The notes below the pieces were generated by a model. It saw nothing but the letters and a program-made list of their open reading frames with translations, had not been told where the DNA came from and made no database searches. A stretch of DNA of 35,945 nt from Cladosporium sp. IMV 00045 (Eukaryota > Ascomycota > Dothideomycetes > Cladosporiales > Cladosporiaceae): assembly GCA_001931905.2 (NCBI GenBank), contig MSJI02000497.1, positions 1 through 35,945 on the forward strand, in the 5' to 3' direction. A program made the position numbers and the translations under genes. Below are positions 1-10,953 of the stretch, in pieces. Each line of letters begins with the position of its first letter. Positions within the stretch are counted from its first letter, which is position 1.

Positions 1-1133
1 AGTTTCACCGTGACGACTCAGCAAGCCACGTAGACGGGATGTGCGGCACGCGTCTGCCGAGACGAAACCTGGTCGTTGTTGCAGGCTCGAGTCCGAGGAG
101 TAAATCGCTTGACCCAAGCTCGACCTCTTCGCCTCGCACGCTATCAACTTGGCCCACAAAACCACCATGTCGTGTTCCCACTCACTCCATGTCGCCCCAA
201 TGGGGCCCGTTCCGAGGAGCACGATTAGTACGTGAACGGTGCCTCTTGTCCCCCAAACCAAGCGGATCGAGGCGGTGTACTATCAGAGTCGACGTGGTCG
301 AGACAACATTTCGATGTCCATCCGCCGTTGTCGTCAAATAGCAAAGCTCGTCTCGCCCTCCAGACCGAAGCGCTGGTGGGGCATGGGCACGATAGCGCGC
401 GTAGTCAGAACGGCCAACCCTTCGCCAACCATCCGGTAAGCCGCCGCACTGCTGTGGCAGCCTGTGCCCGGCGTTGTTTTTTCTGCGTCCCTATCTTGTC
501 CATGTCTTGGAGCGCGCAGACTAGGCCCTTGTTGTGCTGTCTGCCCGCTCTGGCAGAAGCGAGTCCATGCTGCCACAGAAACGGTTCTTTGCAAGCCATG
601 CGACGACGAGCTAAAAGCTTGTATCCGCCACCCAGGGCCCTGAGTCTGACTTCTCTCTGCTATGCTTTGCTACTTCCTTTCCTCTTATCTTCTGTTATCC
701 TCACCCTCTTGCACGTATCTGTTGCACAACCTTTGTTGAGCGCAGTCAGCCTCGTGCTCAACCGCATTGTCTGTTTTTATTTTTGCTCTTTTGTGCTCAG
801 TCGTTTCATCACTGCATTGGCATCGAGGGCTTTTTCCTACACGCTGGTCTCCGACGCACAACTCCGACGTCCGGTTTCCTGCATTTCTTGCATATATTCT
901 GTTTATAACATATACGACGAAGCACGACACAAGAACGATCTGGATAAATTTACATTGGCCTTTATTCGAACGCAGGGTCGTCTATCCTCCGTTAAAAATT
1001 TTCCAGTCACGAATTCCTTTGTTAGACTGGACATCTCATCACCCGAACGACCGCAAGCGGCGAGATTGTTGAGTTGCATTTGGTGATTCTTTGTTCCTTC
1101 AACAACTCAGCTATTGGATAGTCGCCAACAAAC
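1..1133. other. Upstream region of the Prm10-like gene, no supported gene
   Basis: I see no convincing gene here. An open frame of 284 codons (232-1086, +) begins with GTG, not ATG, and its composition (Ser/Leu/Cys/Arg-rich, no domain) follows from the pyrimidine-rich strand at about 640-830. That C/T-rich stretch is typical of fungal promoters and 5' leaders, so I read the block as promoter plus 5' UTR of the gene starting at 1134. A partial upstream gene cut by the window edge cannot be excluded for the first few hundred bases. Confidence 0.6.
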
Positions 1134-4079
1134 ATGTCGACGCCGGTCGAGGAGTTCCCTGATCCATTCGGGGACCATGCATCCGCAAATGTGGTCAACT
1201 CACCTGGTTCTAACCCTCCGAGAATATTGACGGGTGGCAACATGTCGAGCGCCGATAATAGCCGTCCCGAAAGCCGTGGTCGAGAAAGACCCAGAGACAA
1301 GAAGAAGAGGGTCGGTTTCGGTGAGGATCCTGGCGGCAGAAGTGCGCGAAATAGTTTTGTGGAAGTTCCAACTCCAGCTGCTGGCAGAACTCTGTCACCA
1401 CCACCGCGTAGCAAGCAGGAATCACCTGAAGGAAGCGGTAAAGTCACTCCCGTTGGTGGCGGTCTTTGGCAACCAGACAGAGGCGGCGACGCCTTGTTGA
1501 CGCCCCGCGACGAGAGAAAATCGCTTTTGCCCGACCTTTCGCCAGCACAAACAGAGCAGATCTACCAGGCATTTGATGCAGGTACAATATCAAAGCCTAG
1601 ACCTGCCATCAGGCGATCTCCATCGGACCATGGAACTCCACCAGCGACCATTGAGGAGGAAATCGAGAGTGGAGACGAACATGGCAAATGGCGGAAGAAG
1701 AAGGCTCAAGAGGCCTTCGAAAGGGGAAAACGCCTGGAGCAGTCCGAGCGAATCCAGTCTGAGCCGAACTCAAGAGAAGTCTCACCAGAGCGGAAACGAT
1801 TCTTTGGAAACAGGAGGGTCCCGGAGCTGCGTATGGACGACATTCCAATGAAGGAATTCAAACGTCACAGGAACGAAAGTGCCATTGTAGACGACGACGA
1901 TGAGGATTCGATCACACCACCAGCATTGCGTCGCCACGGACAGATGGACACCTCGGAAGCGCACAAGCTCGTGAGGAAACACACCATTCGCAACCAAATC
2001 TTGCATTCAGAAGCCAGCTCGGGACAACGCTCAGGTGCGGTGACGCCAACCGAAGAGACAGGATTCTTTGAAGACTATGCCCCCCGGCCAGAACAGTACA
2101 GGGGCGGTATTCTTGGATCTCTACTCAAGCTTTATCAGCATCCTCTCGAGGAGGAGCGAAGACGATCTTCGAGCCACATTCCGAAGGCTCACGTCAGATC
2201 ATACAGTGGCGATACCGCTATCTACAGCGCCGAACCGACCCCAAACAACTCTCCACCCAGATCTGGAACATCAACACCGGACCACCGTAGGCCTACCTCA
2301 CGTCATTGGTATTCGCCAAAGCATCGCAGCCCTTCGTCATCATCGCTTGCGCAATTGATCGGCTCCTCATCAGCTCTTGGGTCTCCCAGCGTCACGGGAC
2401 TTGGCGAGCAAGTACAACAACGTTTGAAGGAGCAGCAGAAAGAAGCAGAAAGGCAGAAGGCATTGCACAAGAAATCGCGCAGCTCAAGTGCGATCAATGC
2501 CTTGTACAAAAAGAGCCGACCGAAGATTACCGACGAGATCAGGATCACGGTCCACATCGCAGAAACGATCGCTAGGCAGAAGTATCTGATGAAACTCTGC
2601 CGCGCTTTGATGCAGTATGGAGCCCCGACTCATCGCTTGGAAGAGTATATGTCCATGTCTGCGCGTGTCCTGGAGATTGAGGCCCAGTTTCTCTACATCC
2701 CTGGATCCATGATCATGTCTTTCGATGACCAGACTACGCATACGACAGAGGTCAAGCTCGTCAAAGTCGCGCAAGGTTTGGATCTTGGAAAGCTTAGAGA
2801 CGTTCACGAGATCTACAAAGAGGTCGTCCACGATCGAATTGGAGTTGAAGACGCGACTTCCAGGCTGAAGGAGGTCACTTCCCGGAAGCCTAAGCACAAT
2901 TTGTGGGTCCGCATTCCCGTGTATGGCCTTGCTTCTGTGTGCGTCGGACCTTTTGCTTTTGGCGCACGATTGATCGACCTCCCCATAGCCTTCTTCCTGG
3001 GTTGTATCCTGGGTATACTACAGCTCGTCATCGCTCCCCGTTCGGATCTCTACGCCAATGTTTTCGAAGTCGGCGCTGCGATCATCACTTCATTCCTTGC
3101 GCGAGCTTTCGGCAGCATTAGAGGCGGCAATCTCTTCTGTTTCTCGGCTCTTGCGCAATCATCGATCGCTCTCATTCTCCCTGGTTACATCGTTCTCTGC
3201 GCTTCTCTGGAATTGCAAAGCCGCAGCATCGTCGCTGGAAGTGTGCGTATGGTTTACGCGATCATCTATTCGCTATTCCTTGGTTTCGGCATCACTATTG
3301 GCACGGCGATCTATGGTTTGATTGATTCCAACGCAGTCTCTTCGACGACTTGCCAGACTGAGATGCCACGATACTGGTTCTTCTTCTTCGTGCCTGGATT
3401 TACGATGTGCTTGATCATCATCAACCAAGCCAAGTGGAAGCAGGCGCCCATGATGATGATCATCGCATTTGCCGGCTACCTCGTCAACTTCTTCTCCTCT
3501 AAGCGTTTCAGCGGCAACAGCCAAATCTCAAACACCCTCGGAGCCTTCGTAATTGGCGTTATTGCAAACCTTTACTCCCGTATCGGCTCTCGGATTGAAA
3601 ACCGCGCTCTTGACGTCTGGGAAGACATGCTCCGCCCGCGCTGGAAGAGCTTCAAGAAAACCGTCCTTCGCATCAAATCCAAGAAAGACCCCTCCGCAAT
3701 GCCAACCAAGCTCGAAGAAGGCCACGCGAACAGTGATGCAGAATCAATGTTCGTGCGCCAGACCCGTCGCGTCGGCTACGGTCTCGCCGCTGCTGCCATG
3801 CTGCCTGCCATCTTTGTGCAGGTGCCTTCCGGCCTCGCCGTGTCTGGCAGTCTGGTCTCCGGAATCGCATCTGCGGACCAGATCACAGGCAACGCTACCA
3901 ACGGTTCATCAGTCGTTGACGCTGCAACCATCGCGACAGGCGGAGGCTTGAATTCGATCGCGTTCAACGTCGGCTACTCAGTCATCCAAGTTGCGATCGG
4001 AATTACGGTCGGTCTCTTCTTGAGCGCTATCGTCGTTTATCCTTTCGGCAAGAAGAGGAGTGGCTTGTTCAGTTTCTAG
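1134..4079 (+). CDS. PRM10: Prm10-like ThrE (DUF1212) family membrane transporter
   Basis: Single-exon gene, 981 aa. Residues 1 to about 460 are polar, low-complexity and probably disordered cytosolic sequence rich in Ser, Pro, Arg and acidic patches. From about 475 it matches the ThrE/DUF1212 layout: a soluble amphipathic domain (the KLCRALMQYGAPTHRLEEYM stretch is typical), then about ten hydrophobic segments from roughly residue 595 to 975, ending in a short basic tail. The family includes yeast pheromone-regulated Prm10 and bacterial threonine/serine exporters, so a role in amino-acid or small-solute export at a membrane is plausible but the substrate is inferred. The ATG at 1134 is the first in the frame, in the context AACAATG. 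A T-rich tract (T6-C-T15) follows the stop within 30 bases. Confidence 0.9.
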   Translation: MSTPVEEFPDPFGDHASANVVNSPGSNPPRILTGGNMSSADNSRPESRGRERPRDKKKRVGFGEDPGGRSARNSFVEVPTPAAGRTLSPPPRSKQESPEGSGKVTPVGGGLWQPDRGGDALLTPRDERKSLLPDLSPAQTEQIYQAFDAGTISKPRPAIRRSPSDHGTPPATIEEEIESGDEHGKWRKKKAQEAFERGKRLEQSERIQSEPNSREVSPERKRFFGNRRVPELRMDDIPMKEFKRHRNESAIVDDDDEDSITPPALRRHGQMDTSEAHKLVRKHTIRNQILHSEASSGQRSGAVTPTEETGFFEDYAPRPEQYRGGILGSLLKLYQHPLEEERRRSSSHIPKAHVRSYSGDTAIYSAEPTPNNSPPRSGTSTPDHRRPTSRHWYSPKHRSPSSSSLAQLIGSSSALGSPSVTGLGEQVQQRLKEQQKEAERQKALHKKSRSSSAINALYKKSRPKITDEIRITVHIAETIARQKYLMKLCRALMQYGAPTHRLEEYMSMSARVLEIEAQFLYIPGSMIMSFDDQTTHTTEVKLVKVAQGLDLGKLRDVHEIYKEVVHDRIGVEDATSRLKEVTSRKPKHNLWVRIPVYGLASVCVGPFAFGARLIDLPIAFFLGCILGILQLVIAPRSDLYANVFEVGAAIITSFLARAFGSIRGGNLFCFSALAQSSIALILPGYIVLCASLELQSRSIVAGSVRMVYAIIYSLFLGFGITIGTAIYGLIDSNAVSSTTCQTEMPRYWFFFFVPGFTMCLIIINQAKWKQAPMMMIIAFAGYLVNFFSSKRFSGNSQISNTLGAFVIGVIANLYSRIGSRIENRALDVWEDMLRPRWKSFKKTVLRIKSKKDPSAMPTKLEEGHANSDAESMFVRQTRRVGYGLAAAAMLPAIFVQVPSGLAVSGSLVSGIASADQITGNATNGSSVVDAATIATGGGLNSIAFNVGYSVIQVAIGITVGLFLSAIVVYPFGKKRSGLFSF

Positions 4080-5057
4080 TATTGTTTTTTCTTTTTTTTT
4101 TTTTTTGCACGCATGGTGTTAGTCGATCTTTATGCTTTCTCATCGCATGTTTTCTTACAGGTCTTTCTTAGCGGCAGTCTAGCATGGGGTTCTCGGCGTC
4201 ATTTCTGGTTTCACACCCTTTCGTTGGACATATCGGTTCGGCATTCAAGTATACATACATATTGATGATAGATCTCGTAGATTCAAGGGATAATGCTATA
4301 ATGCCTGCATGTGGAAGAAAACCAGGCTTCCAATGCGGTGGTTTTGTTGGTTCGAAAAGATCAGAGATCCGATATAATTCAATGCATTTCACATCCTTCA
4401 CAATGACAGAAGACAATAATTAGGACCCTCAAACAATGACCCATCAAGGTGGTGTTGTACATTCCTCAACCCGCGCAAGGCCCATCCCGCCAAGCCAGAA
4501 TGAGCGAGTTTACTGAGCGAGTTTGCGTCGCCGAGCTAGACCACAACAAACCTAAGGCAGGCCGTTGGCGAGCCCGCTCTGCGCGCATGTTTCCCGTGGG
4601 ATTCGGACGGTCTTTGGGACTATTGGAATGATGATGTGTCTTTTGCTGAAGGTGTGCGCGGGTTTGAGGAGATGGTGGAGATTCGTCTCTGAATCGTGCT
4701 TGCTGAGGGCGTTGGGGTACTTGCTCATGATCTTGGATGCTGGTGGGCGAGGTCGTTCTTTACAACACTCTTGTTGATGTTTGTGGTCTTTGTGTTCCCT
4801 GACAGCTTGTGAGAGTCTAAATCTTCTCGACTGGACCACTTGAACCATACATTTTTCCCACATTAGTACGCGGTTATTAATCAGAGGTGTCCTTTCGGTA
4901 CCTCGTCTGGCTGCTATCGACTGTTCGACTTCCCCCCTCGGCGAAGGGTACATAAGTGCAATAGATTGGAATCGAATCCAATATTTGTTTACGCCATCAT
5001 CGTAAATCAGCTGCGTCGCATCTCCTCTTCGAAGCCATCCACCACGCACATCTCAAG
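4080..5057. other. Intergenic region between Prm10-like and copper transporter genes
   Basis: It begins with the T-rich 3' flank of the upstream gene (T run 4092-4106) and otherwise should hold the promoter and 5' leader of the copper transporter. Short open frames on both strands show no domain or coding character. I see no RNA gene or repeat. Confidence 0.6.
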
Positions 5058-5680
5058 ATGAACAACATGAACGACATGAACCACGGCCACGAATCCATGC
5101 CACCCATGGAGCCGATGCCTATGACATTCTTCACCTCAACCAGCACACCTCTTTACAGCAATGCTTGGAAGCCTTCTACGACAGGCCAATACGCCTTGAC
5201 CTGTCTCTTCCTCGTGCTCCTCTGCATCGTCTTCCGCTGCCTACTGGCCGCACGTTGTAACTTGCCACAGCTGTTGGCCCGACGAGCAAGCGTACGCAAG
5301 GATGAAGCTGCGAAGCGGCTATCTGCTTGCTGTGGTGAGGAAGAGGGAGGGGAGATGTTCGATAAGCCTGGGCACGACGATATTGAGGGAGAGAGAAGAG
5401 GGACAAGATTTGGGATGAAGGGTTGTGCGGGCGTGGTTGAAGTGGCGCTCAGAGCTGTGTTGGATACTTTGCTTGCTGTTGTGAGCTACTTGCTGTAAGT
5501 TCTCATTTGATTGGGAATACTAGATGCAAGCTTTATATTGCATAGATGCTGACGCTGGACTTTTTCCACAGGATGCTCGCCGTCATGACCATGAACTCAG
5601 GGTACTTCTTGTCTGTCCTGGCAGGTACGCTTGTTGGCAGCGTGCTTCTGGGTGGGTATACGGCCGCAGCTGGTCATTGA
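5058..5680 (+). CDS. Ctr-family high-affinity copper transporter
   Basis: Two exons, 5058-5494 and 5572-5680, with a 77-nt intron (GTAAGT...CACAG, phase 2), give 181 aa. The N-terminus is Met-rich (MNNMNDMNHGHESMPPMEPM), the classic extracellular copper-binding 'Mets' region. TM1 lies at about 43-65. A charged cytosolic loop with Cys pairs follows (about 66-125). TM2 contains the family MxxxM motif at M147 and M151 (MLAVM), and TM3 contains GxxxG at G164/G168 (GTLVG), which packs the trimer. Without splicing, TM2 end and TM3 are lost, so the intron is required. Family function: Cu(I) uptake as a homotrimer in the plasma or vacuolar membrane. Which membrane cannot be told here. Confidence 0.93.
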
Positions 5681-6707
5681 GGCGGTTTCTTTCTTTCTGG
5701 TCTCCGGTCTGGGCAAGTGAAAGTTGTTCGATCTGATACGAAAAAGCGACAATTCCATGGCTGGGAACCGATACATTGTCCTGCTCTGGTTTGGCCGAAG
5801 AGGTCAATGGTTCCATATCACGAGTCACGAAGTTTCCTTTTCTTCTTCAGTGTTCAGTCTGTCCAAATATTGATAATGCAAATGTTGCCAACCTGAGTTC
5901 TTCTCTCCATTCTTGTCGCCTTCTCTCGATTATCATGAAGGTCATTCGACCATTTCTTCTTCTCTATGATGAGGATGGCCAAGCTATCGAAGCGTTGCAA
6001 AGCTTTTACCAAGCCTTTTCAACTACGGAGGACAGTAGTGACAATACACAACTGACTGAGTTGTAGTCACACTGTACTCTCGTCATACTTCAATGGTTCT
6101 TTTCAACCGGCCGACTGTACTTTCGAAGAACAGGATCTCTTGCGAGGCTTTCGCAGTCGTTACGTGCAAAGGCTTTGCAACCGCCACGCAATCGTCCCAC
6201 GTTCCACTGCGCGTATTGCGGGCTACAGACAGGTGGATATAGCCGAACAACACAAGATGATTGTAGTGGCATTGTTCTATATGCCGTCGTAATATCATAT
6301 TTGGTCCGTGAAAGAGCGGTGGGCGAAAAATTAAAGTTCCGGCGCTTGAATCGTGGAAGCGGGCAATCGGTTCATGCTCACAACGATGGTCTGGAAGAAT
6401 TTCTTTGCCATTGCATATTCCAGACTTCCATCAACTCACGTACTCGACAAGTAACCGCCTCAGCAATTTACGACATCTTCAGCACTTCACCAGCCTACTA
6501 TACCGCTCCACGCACATCCAGCATTTGCTAGATGATTTTCTAACACCAACCATTGACCTCAGCCCAATGATTCTCCCGTCAAGACAACGTGCTTCAGCTC
6601 CCAGAAAGAAAAGCCGTATACGCGATCCTTAGACGAGAGGCCTCCAAAGAATTTGTTTCGAAAGAACAAAAAATTCAAGACCATTTCAAGAAACCTCAAG
6701 CCCTCCA
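5681..6707. other. Intergenic region between copper and potassium transporter genes
   Basis: About 1 kb with only short, poorly coding open frames on both strands. It should contain the 3' UTR of the copper transporter and the promoter of the Trk gene. I see no repeat, RNA gene or motif that I can defend. Confidence 0.55.
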
Positions 6708-8990
6708 ATGACGTTTCCGAGGCCTCTCGTCAGGCCGTGGCGGTCACTACGCCGTTTGTGTCCGCCATGCAACTTCATCACGATCCACTATGCGTATTTC
6801 ATGGTGACATGCCTGATCGCAGCGGTCGTCTTCTGGGGAGCCAGCACGCCGGCGAGAAGTGTCAGATTCATCGATGCACTGTTTTTGGTTGTCAGCGCCA
6901 TGACTCTGTCAGGCTTGTGTACTGTCAACCTCAGTACTGTTAACACCTTCCAGCAAGTCCTGTTGCTTCTTTTAATCATGCTCGGATCTGCCATCTTCGT
7001 AAGTGATAAGACCGTAACTCAATCCTGTCCAACATCGCGGGCTCACTCTTCAATTTGATTTGAACAGGTCTCTGCATTCGTTGTGCAAGTGCGAAAGCGA
7101 GCGTTCGAGAAGAAATTCCAGATCATCGTCGAAAAAGAGCGCCATGAGGACGGAACGAGGAGACGAACGTTCTCTCTCCACAGGACCTCTAATCATGAAC
7201 TGCGGGACGTCGCTCAAGCTTCTGTTGTATCTGGAACCCATGATCTTGGAACAGGAATCGAAAATCTCGAGCAACCGGCTCAAACTGAACTGTTCAACAA
7301 TGAGCTCAAGACCAAAGCGTTGTCCGGTAGCGCTGTTGCAGATGACGAAGAGGGACCGGCTTACCCATCACATCTCACCTTCAGCGAAAACACCCGGTTC
7401 AGGACCGGCAGCGCTTCGCGAAGGTCGTCCGGTCACCGATCTCGCCACAGTCATCGCGTGCAAGCCATTGGCGGAAGCAAAGTACCTGAAGATAGAAATG
7501 CTGACGTCGAAGGAGGCGAGTCTCGACCTGTCTCCGGACCCTCGGAGCATTCAGCCACTGGAGATAGACATGACCCGGGCAGATACTTGAATGCAACCGC
7601 AGGCTGGATTTCTCGAAACAGCCAATTCCATGGACTGACAGAGCGAGAGCGAGAGCGACTTGGTGGATATGAGTATCGAGCCGTAAGTTTGTTGGCATGG
7701 CTTGTGCCGGTATACTATATTCTATTTCAGCTCCTCGGATGTTTGGGCTGTGGTGCTTGGGTTGCATACAACCGGCCGAATACCGCTCTGGAGAATGGAC
7801 TGAATCCTTGGTGGGTCGGTGCCTTCAACGCAGTATCTGCTTTCAGTAAGTGATAGACCCCTCATATGGCGAAAAGTCCTCATCCTAATCGTTGCAAAGA
7901 CAACAGCGGCATGTCGTTGCTCGACGCCAACATGACAGCATTCCAGACGGGCTACTACCTCCTGATCACGATGAGTCTTCTCATTCTTGCAGGGAACACC
8001 TGCTACCCGGTCTTTCTGCGTTTGATCGTCTGGACCATGTTGAAGACAGCCGAGCGTCTCGATGGCGAGGCCTGGAATGAGCGCGCCGCGACTTTGCGAT
8101 TTCTCCTCGACCACCCTCGCCGCTGCTACACCAACCTCTTCCCAGCGCAGCACACGTGGTGGCTGCTTCTTATGGTCATCACTCTAAACGGCATCGACTG
8201 GGCAGCCTTTGAGGTCCTGAACATCGGCAACCCGAAAATCGACGGTGCTCTACCAACGAACGTCCGCGTTATCGATGGACTCTTCCAAGCTTTCGCCGTT
8301 CGCAGCGGTGGCTTCTTCGTCGTGACCATCTCCGACGTCCGCATAAGCCTGCAAGTCCTGTACGTGGTCATGATGTACATCTCCGTGTACCCAGTCGTGG
8401 TGACGATGCGCAACTCGAACGTCTACGAAGAACGCTCGCTCGGCATCTACGCCGACGATGCAACTTCATCGGACGCAGACAAACAACACGCGGCAAACAC
8501 TACGATAGCTCAAGCCCCACAAGGCATGCTTTCACGAGCCCGCTCAATTGCCACAGACATGGTCGCACCCGCTCGCGCACAAGAAAGCAACACGACGTTC
8601 GTGCGCCACCAGCTTCGCACGCAACTCGCACACGACGCCTGGATCATTGTGCTCGCCCTTTTCCTGATCACTATCATTGAAGCACCGAAGTTTAGTGAGA
8701 ACCCGGAGGTTTTCAGCGTTTTCAACTTCCTGTTCGACATTGTCAGCGGGTACGGGTGTGTTGGCATTTCCGTCGGTGTGCCTTGGGATATATACAGTTT
8801 CTGTGGGAGCTGGCAGACGCTTTCGAAATTGATCCTTTGCGCGGTTATGATCAAGGGAAGGCATAGGGGTTTGCCAGTTGCGATTGATAAGGCAATTCTT
8901 TTGCCTGGGGAAGATGAAGGGTGTGCTGAGGAGGAAGATGGGAGGATCAGGTTGGCTAGGGTAGGGAGTCGTGGTGTGGCGGAGGTTTGA
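6708..8990 (+). CDS. trk1: Trk-type potassium transporter
   Basis: Three exons: 6708-6998, 7068-7845 and 7900-8990, with introns of 69 nt (phase 0) and 54 nt (phase 1), give 719 aa. The four pore loops of the Trk/HKT superfamily are visible: P1 with TLSGLCTVNLSTVNTF (filter Gly 69), P2 with AFNNSGMSLLD (Gly 360, whose first Asn codon is rebuilt across intron 2), P3 with AVRSGGFFVVTIS (Gly 493) and P4 with VSGYGCVGIS (Gly 642). Between the first and second membrane halves lies a long polar loop (about 110-280), as in fungal Trk proteins. The C-terminus has the usual KGRHRGLPVAIDKA stretch after the last helix. Function: high-affinity K+ uptake at the plasma membrane. An earlier start is possible because the frame stays open upstream, but FITIHYAYF just after the chosen Met is the usual fungal N-terminal region. 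Confidence 0.93.
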
Positions 8991-9495
8991 GGGTGATGTT
9001 GGGGTTGTGCAGGCTCTGGAGGAGCGGGAGACAGCTGGTGAGTCCAATTGGGGTGCCACCTGGATGCAAACTCATTGAGACTACGTTGCCAGGTAACCAC
9101 GATGTCACAATTGCCTTGAGCTCTTCCCAGGCCTGAGGTATTACTTCGTGCCTGTAACTGTACGATGCTGGCAGCTCAGGATTGAGATCCGTCCTTATTC
9201 AATGATGACTATAGGGATGCATATTCAATTGATTTCTGTCAGTATTATCTATAGTCTTGTGAACGCTGATACATTCGTTGATATCGCGTGTAGCTATACC
9301 ATGCTATACTTGCTTTAGCTCTCAAGATCAGAGACGTTTGTATCACACCGCGGCCGCTCGGCTGCTTGCATTGCTGTGCGATGAATGTCGACGATGAACT
9401 TTGGGCACTTTAAAGTAGAAAGTGCGTTCTTGTCTGAAGTCATTTCATGCCTCCGCAACTCCAGACTATCACCCTAATCGTCTACGACATCCAAC
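8991..9495. other. Intergenic region downstream of Trk
   Basis: A 500-base spacer holding the Trk 3' UTR and the presumed promoter of the next gene. It is AT-richer around 9190-9310 and has a NotI-like GC patch at 9350. I looked here for a signal-peptide exon for the downstream gene and found none. Confidence 0.5.
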
Positions 9496-10795
9496 ATGTT
9501 GCATAGCCAGCCAGACCAAACAACGACTGTGTATGAGATGTATCTCACCACAGGCTCAGACCATTACCCAGCTTGGGAACAACTTGCAACGACTCTTTCG
9601 TCCGATAGCACTGTCCTTGATAGTCATGGATGACAGCTGACAACCGTCCCAGAGCCACACAACTCATCTCGGAAAAGGACCTGTACATTGAGGTCGTTTC
9701 TGCTATGCCTAGCGACATATCTGCGATGTTCGAGGCGAGAGACTCGGAGATAGTGCCAATGTACATCATGACAATGGTTTCACAGTTTTCGAGGAACTCA
9801 TCTCCCTCATGGTTTGCTCAGCTACCAGCGTCTGCGCAGACCTACTTCATGACGCGGTATATGAGATTCTTTGAAGACAACTACGACATACATGGCACAT
9901 CTTGGACATCGATACTAGGGTTGAAACTCACGACTCCGTCTGACAGCGTACCAATTACCACTGTTGACACCTTGAGCCTCAGGTACGTGTCAGCCTTTCT
10001 GGTGCTGTCTGACGCGAATGACTAAGGAAACGTAGGGCATCCCAAGAGTGGAGTTATATGAACGAGCTACTCTCTGCTTTACCAGGTCCTATGGCCATCT
10101 TCAGCGCCCAAACAACACAACTTGCAACAGTCGTGTATGAAGATTTCACTTCCGAGTCTGCTCCTACATGGTTCACTGCCATGCCGCGAGATGCTCAGAG
10201 CTATATCATACAAGATTTTCTGCCATTCAACCTTGAGAAAGCGATGACATTAGACATCGCAGCACTGGCCAGCCCAGGTTCCACGCCGAGGCCAGTACCC
10301 GGACCAACAGCGAGTCCAACGCCATCAGAAACGACGAGAGTTGCAGACGGAATGTCCTCCAGAGAAAAGGCCGTAGTGGTGGGCACGGTCGTCCCCGTCG
10401 TCGCCATTGGCATAGCCATAGCATTTGCCATCTGGTTCATCCGACGCCGCAAAGCAATGCAACGAAGCCGACCAACCAGCACAGCACATGCGTTCGACGT
10501 TGAGAGGGCAACAAAGCGATGGTCGGAAACGACATTCACCACGAGCGCGCAGCCGCTGAGCTACCACGCTCCGGACACGCCATCTTCGCCGCTTGCCACC
10601 ATGATGAGCCCTGCCAGCGATCCTAGCAGCTCCATTCGACGAACACTCTCGGAAAGCGATCTGCGGGGCGCACAGAAGGAGATGGCTGAAATGGGGTTGT
10701 CTAAGTCACAGGATGTGCCTTTGGAGCTCGAGGCTTCGGAGTCGCCAAAGTTGGAGCGCTGCAGTTCGGCCAGTCCGATCTCGCCGTCAGAATGA
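9496..10795 (+). CDS. Single-pass membrane protein with duplicated W-x(6)-AQ modules, function unknown
   Basis: Proposed exons are 9496-9599, 9653-9982 and 10036-10795. The second intron (9983-10035, GTACGT donor) is well supported. The first (9600-9652) has a weak GTCCGA donor and is tentative. An in-frame stop at 9475 limits the start to ATG 9496. The ectodomain has two similar modules, one with SPSWFAQLPASAQTYF and one with APTWFTAMPRDAQSYI. Each is preceded by a similar helical stretch (ATQLISEKDLYIEVVSAMP versus ASQEWSYMNELLSALP) beginning just after an intron. A Pro/Thr/Ser spacer then leads to one TM helix (AVVVGTVVPVVAIGIAIAFA) followed by RRRK and a 110-residue Ser-rich tail. Such repeat-plus-TM proteins occur across filamentous ascomycetes without known function. 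No signal peptide is visible, so topology is open and the 5' end may be incomplete. Confidence 0.65.
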
Positions 10796-10953
10796 AGAAG
10801 AAACTTCGGTGGCATGATTCGCAAGATGGACATCTGTATTTCCTGGGATTCCGCTGCAGATTAAGATGCTTTCGTGTCCAAATCGTCTTTTCAATTCACG
10901 AAACTTATGAAAGTCGGCTTGTTTGAGCTGAGTTGTTGTTAGTACGCTGCTGA

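Noticed and set aside
232..1086. 284-codon plus-strand frame with hydrophobic stretches upstream of the Prm10-like gene
   Set aside because: It starts at GTG, has no domain, and its Leu/Ser/Cys content follows from the C/T-rich strand of a promoter or leader.
4352..4390. GGTTCGA-like string suggesting a tRNA T-arm
   Set aside because: No acceptor, D-arm or anticodon stem can be placed around it.
4640..4649. CTTTTGCTGA matching the fission-yeast copper-response consensus upstream of the Ctr gene
   Set aside because: The consensus is so degenerate that nearly one match per kilobase is expected by chance.
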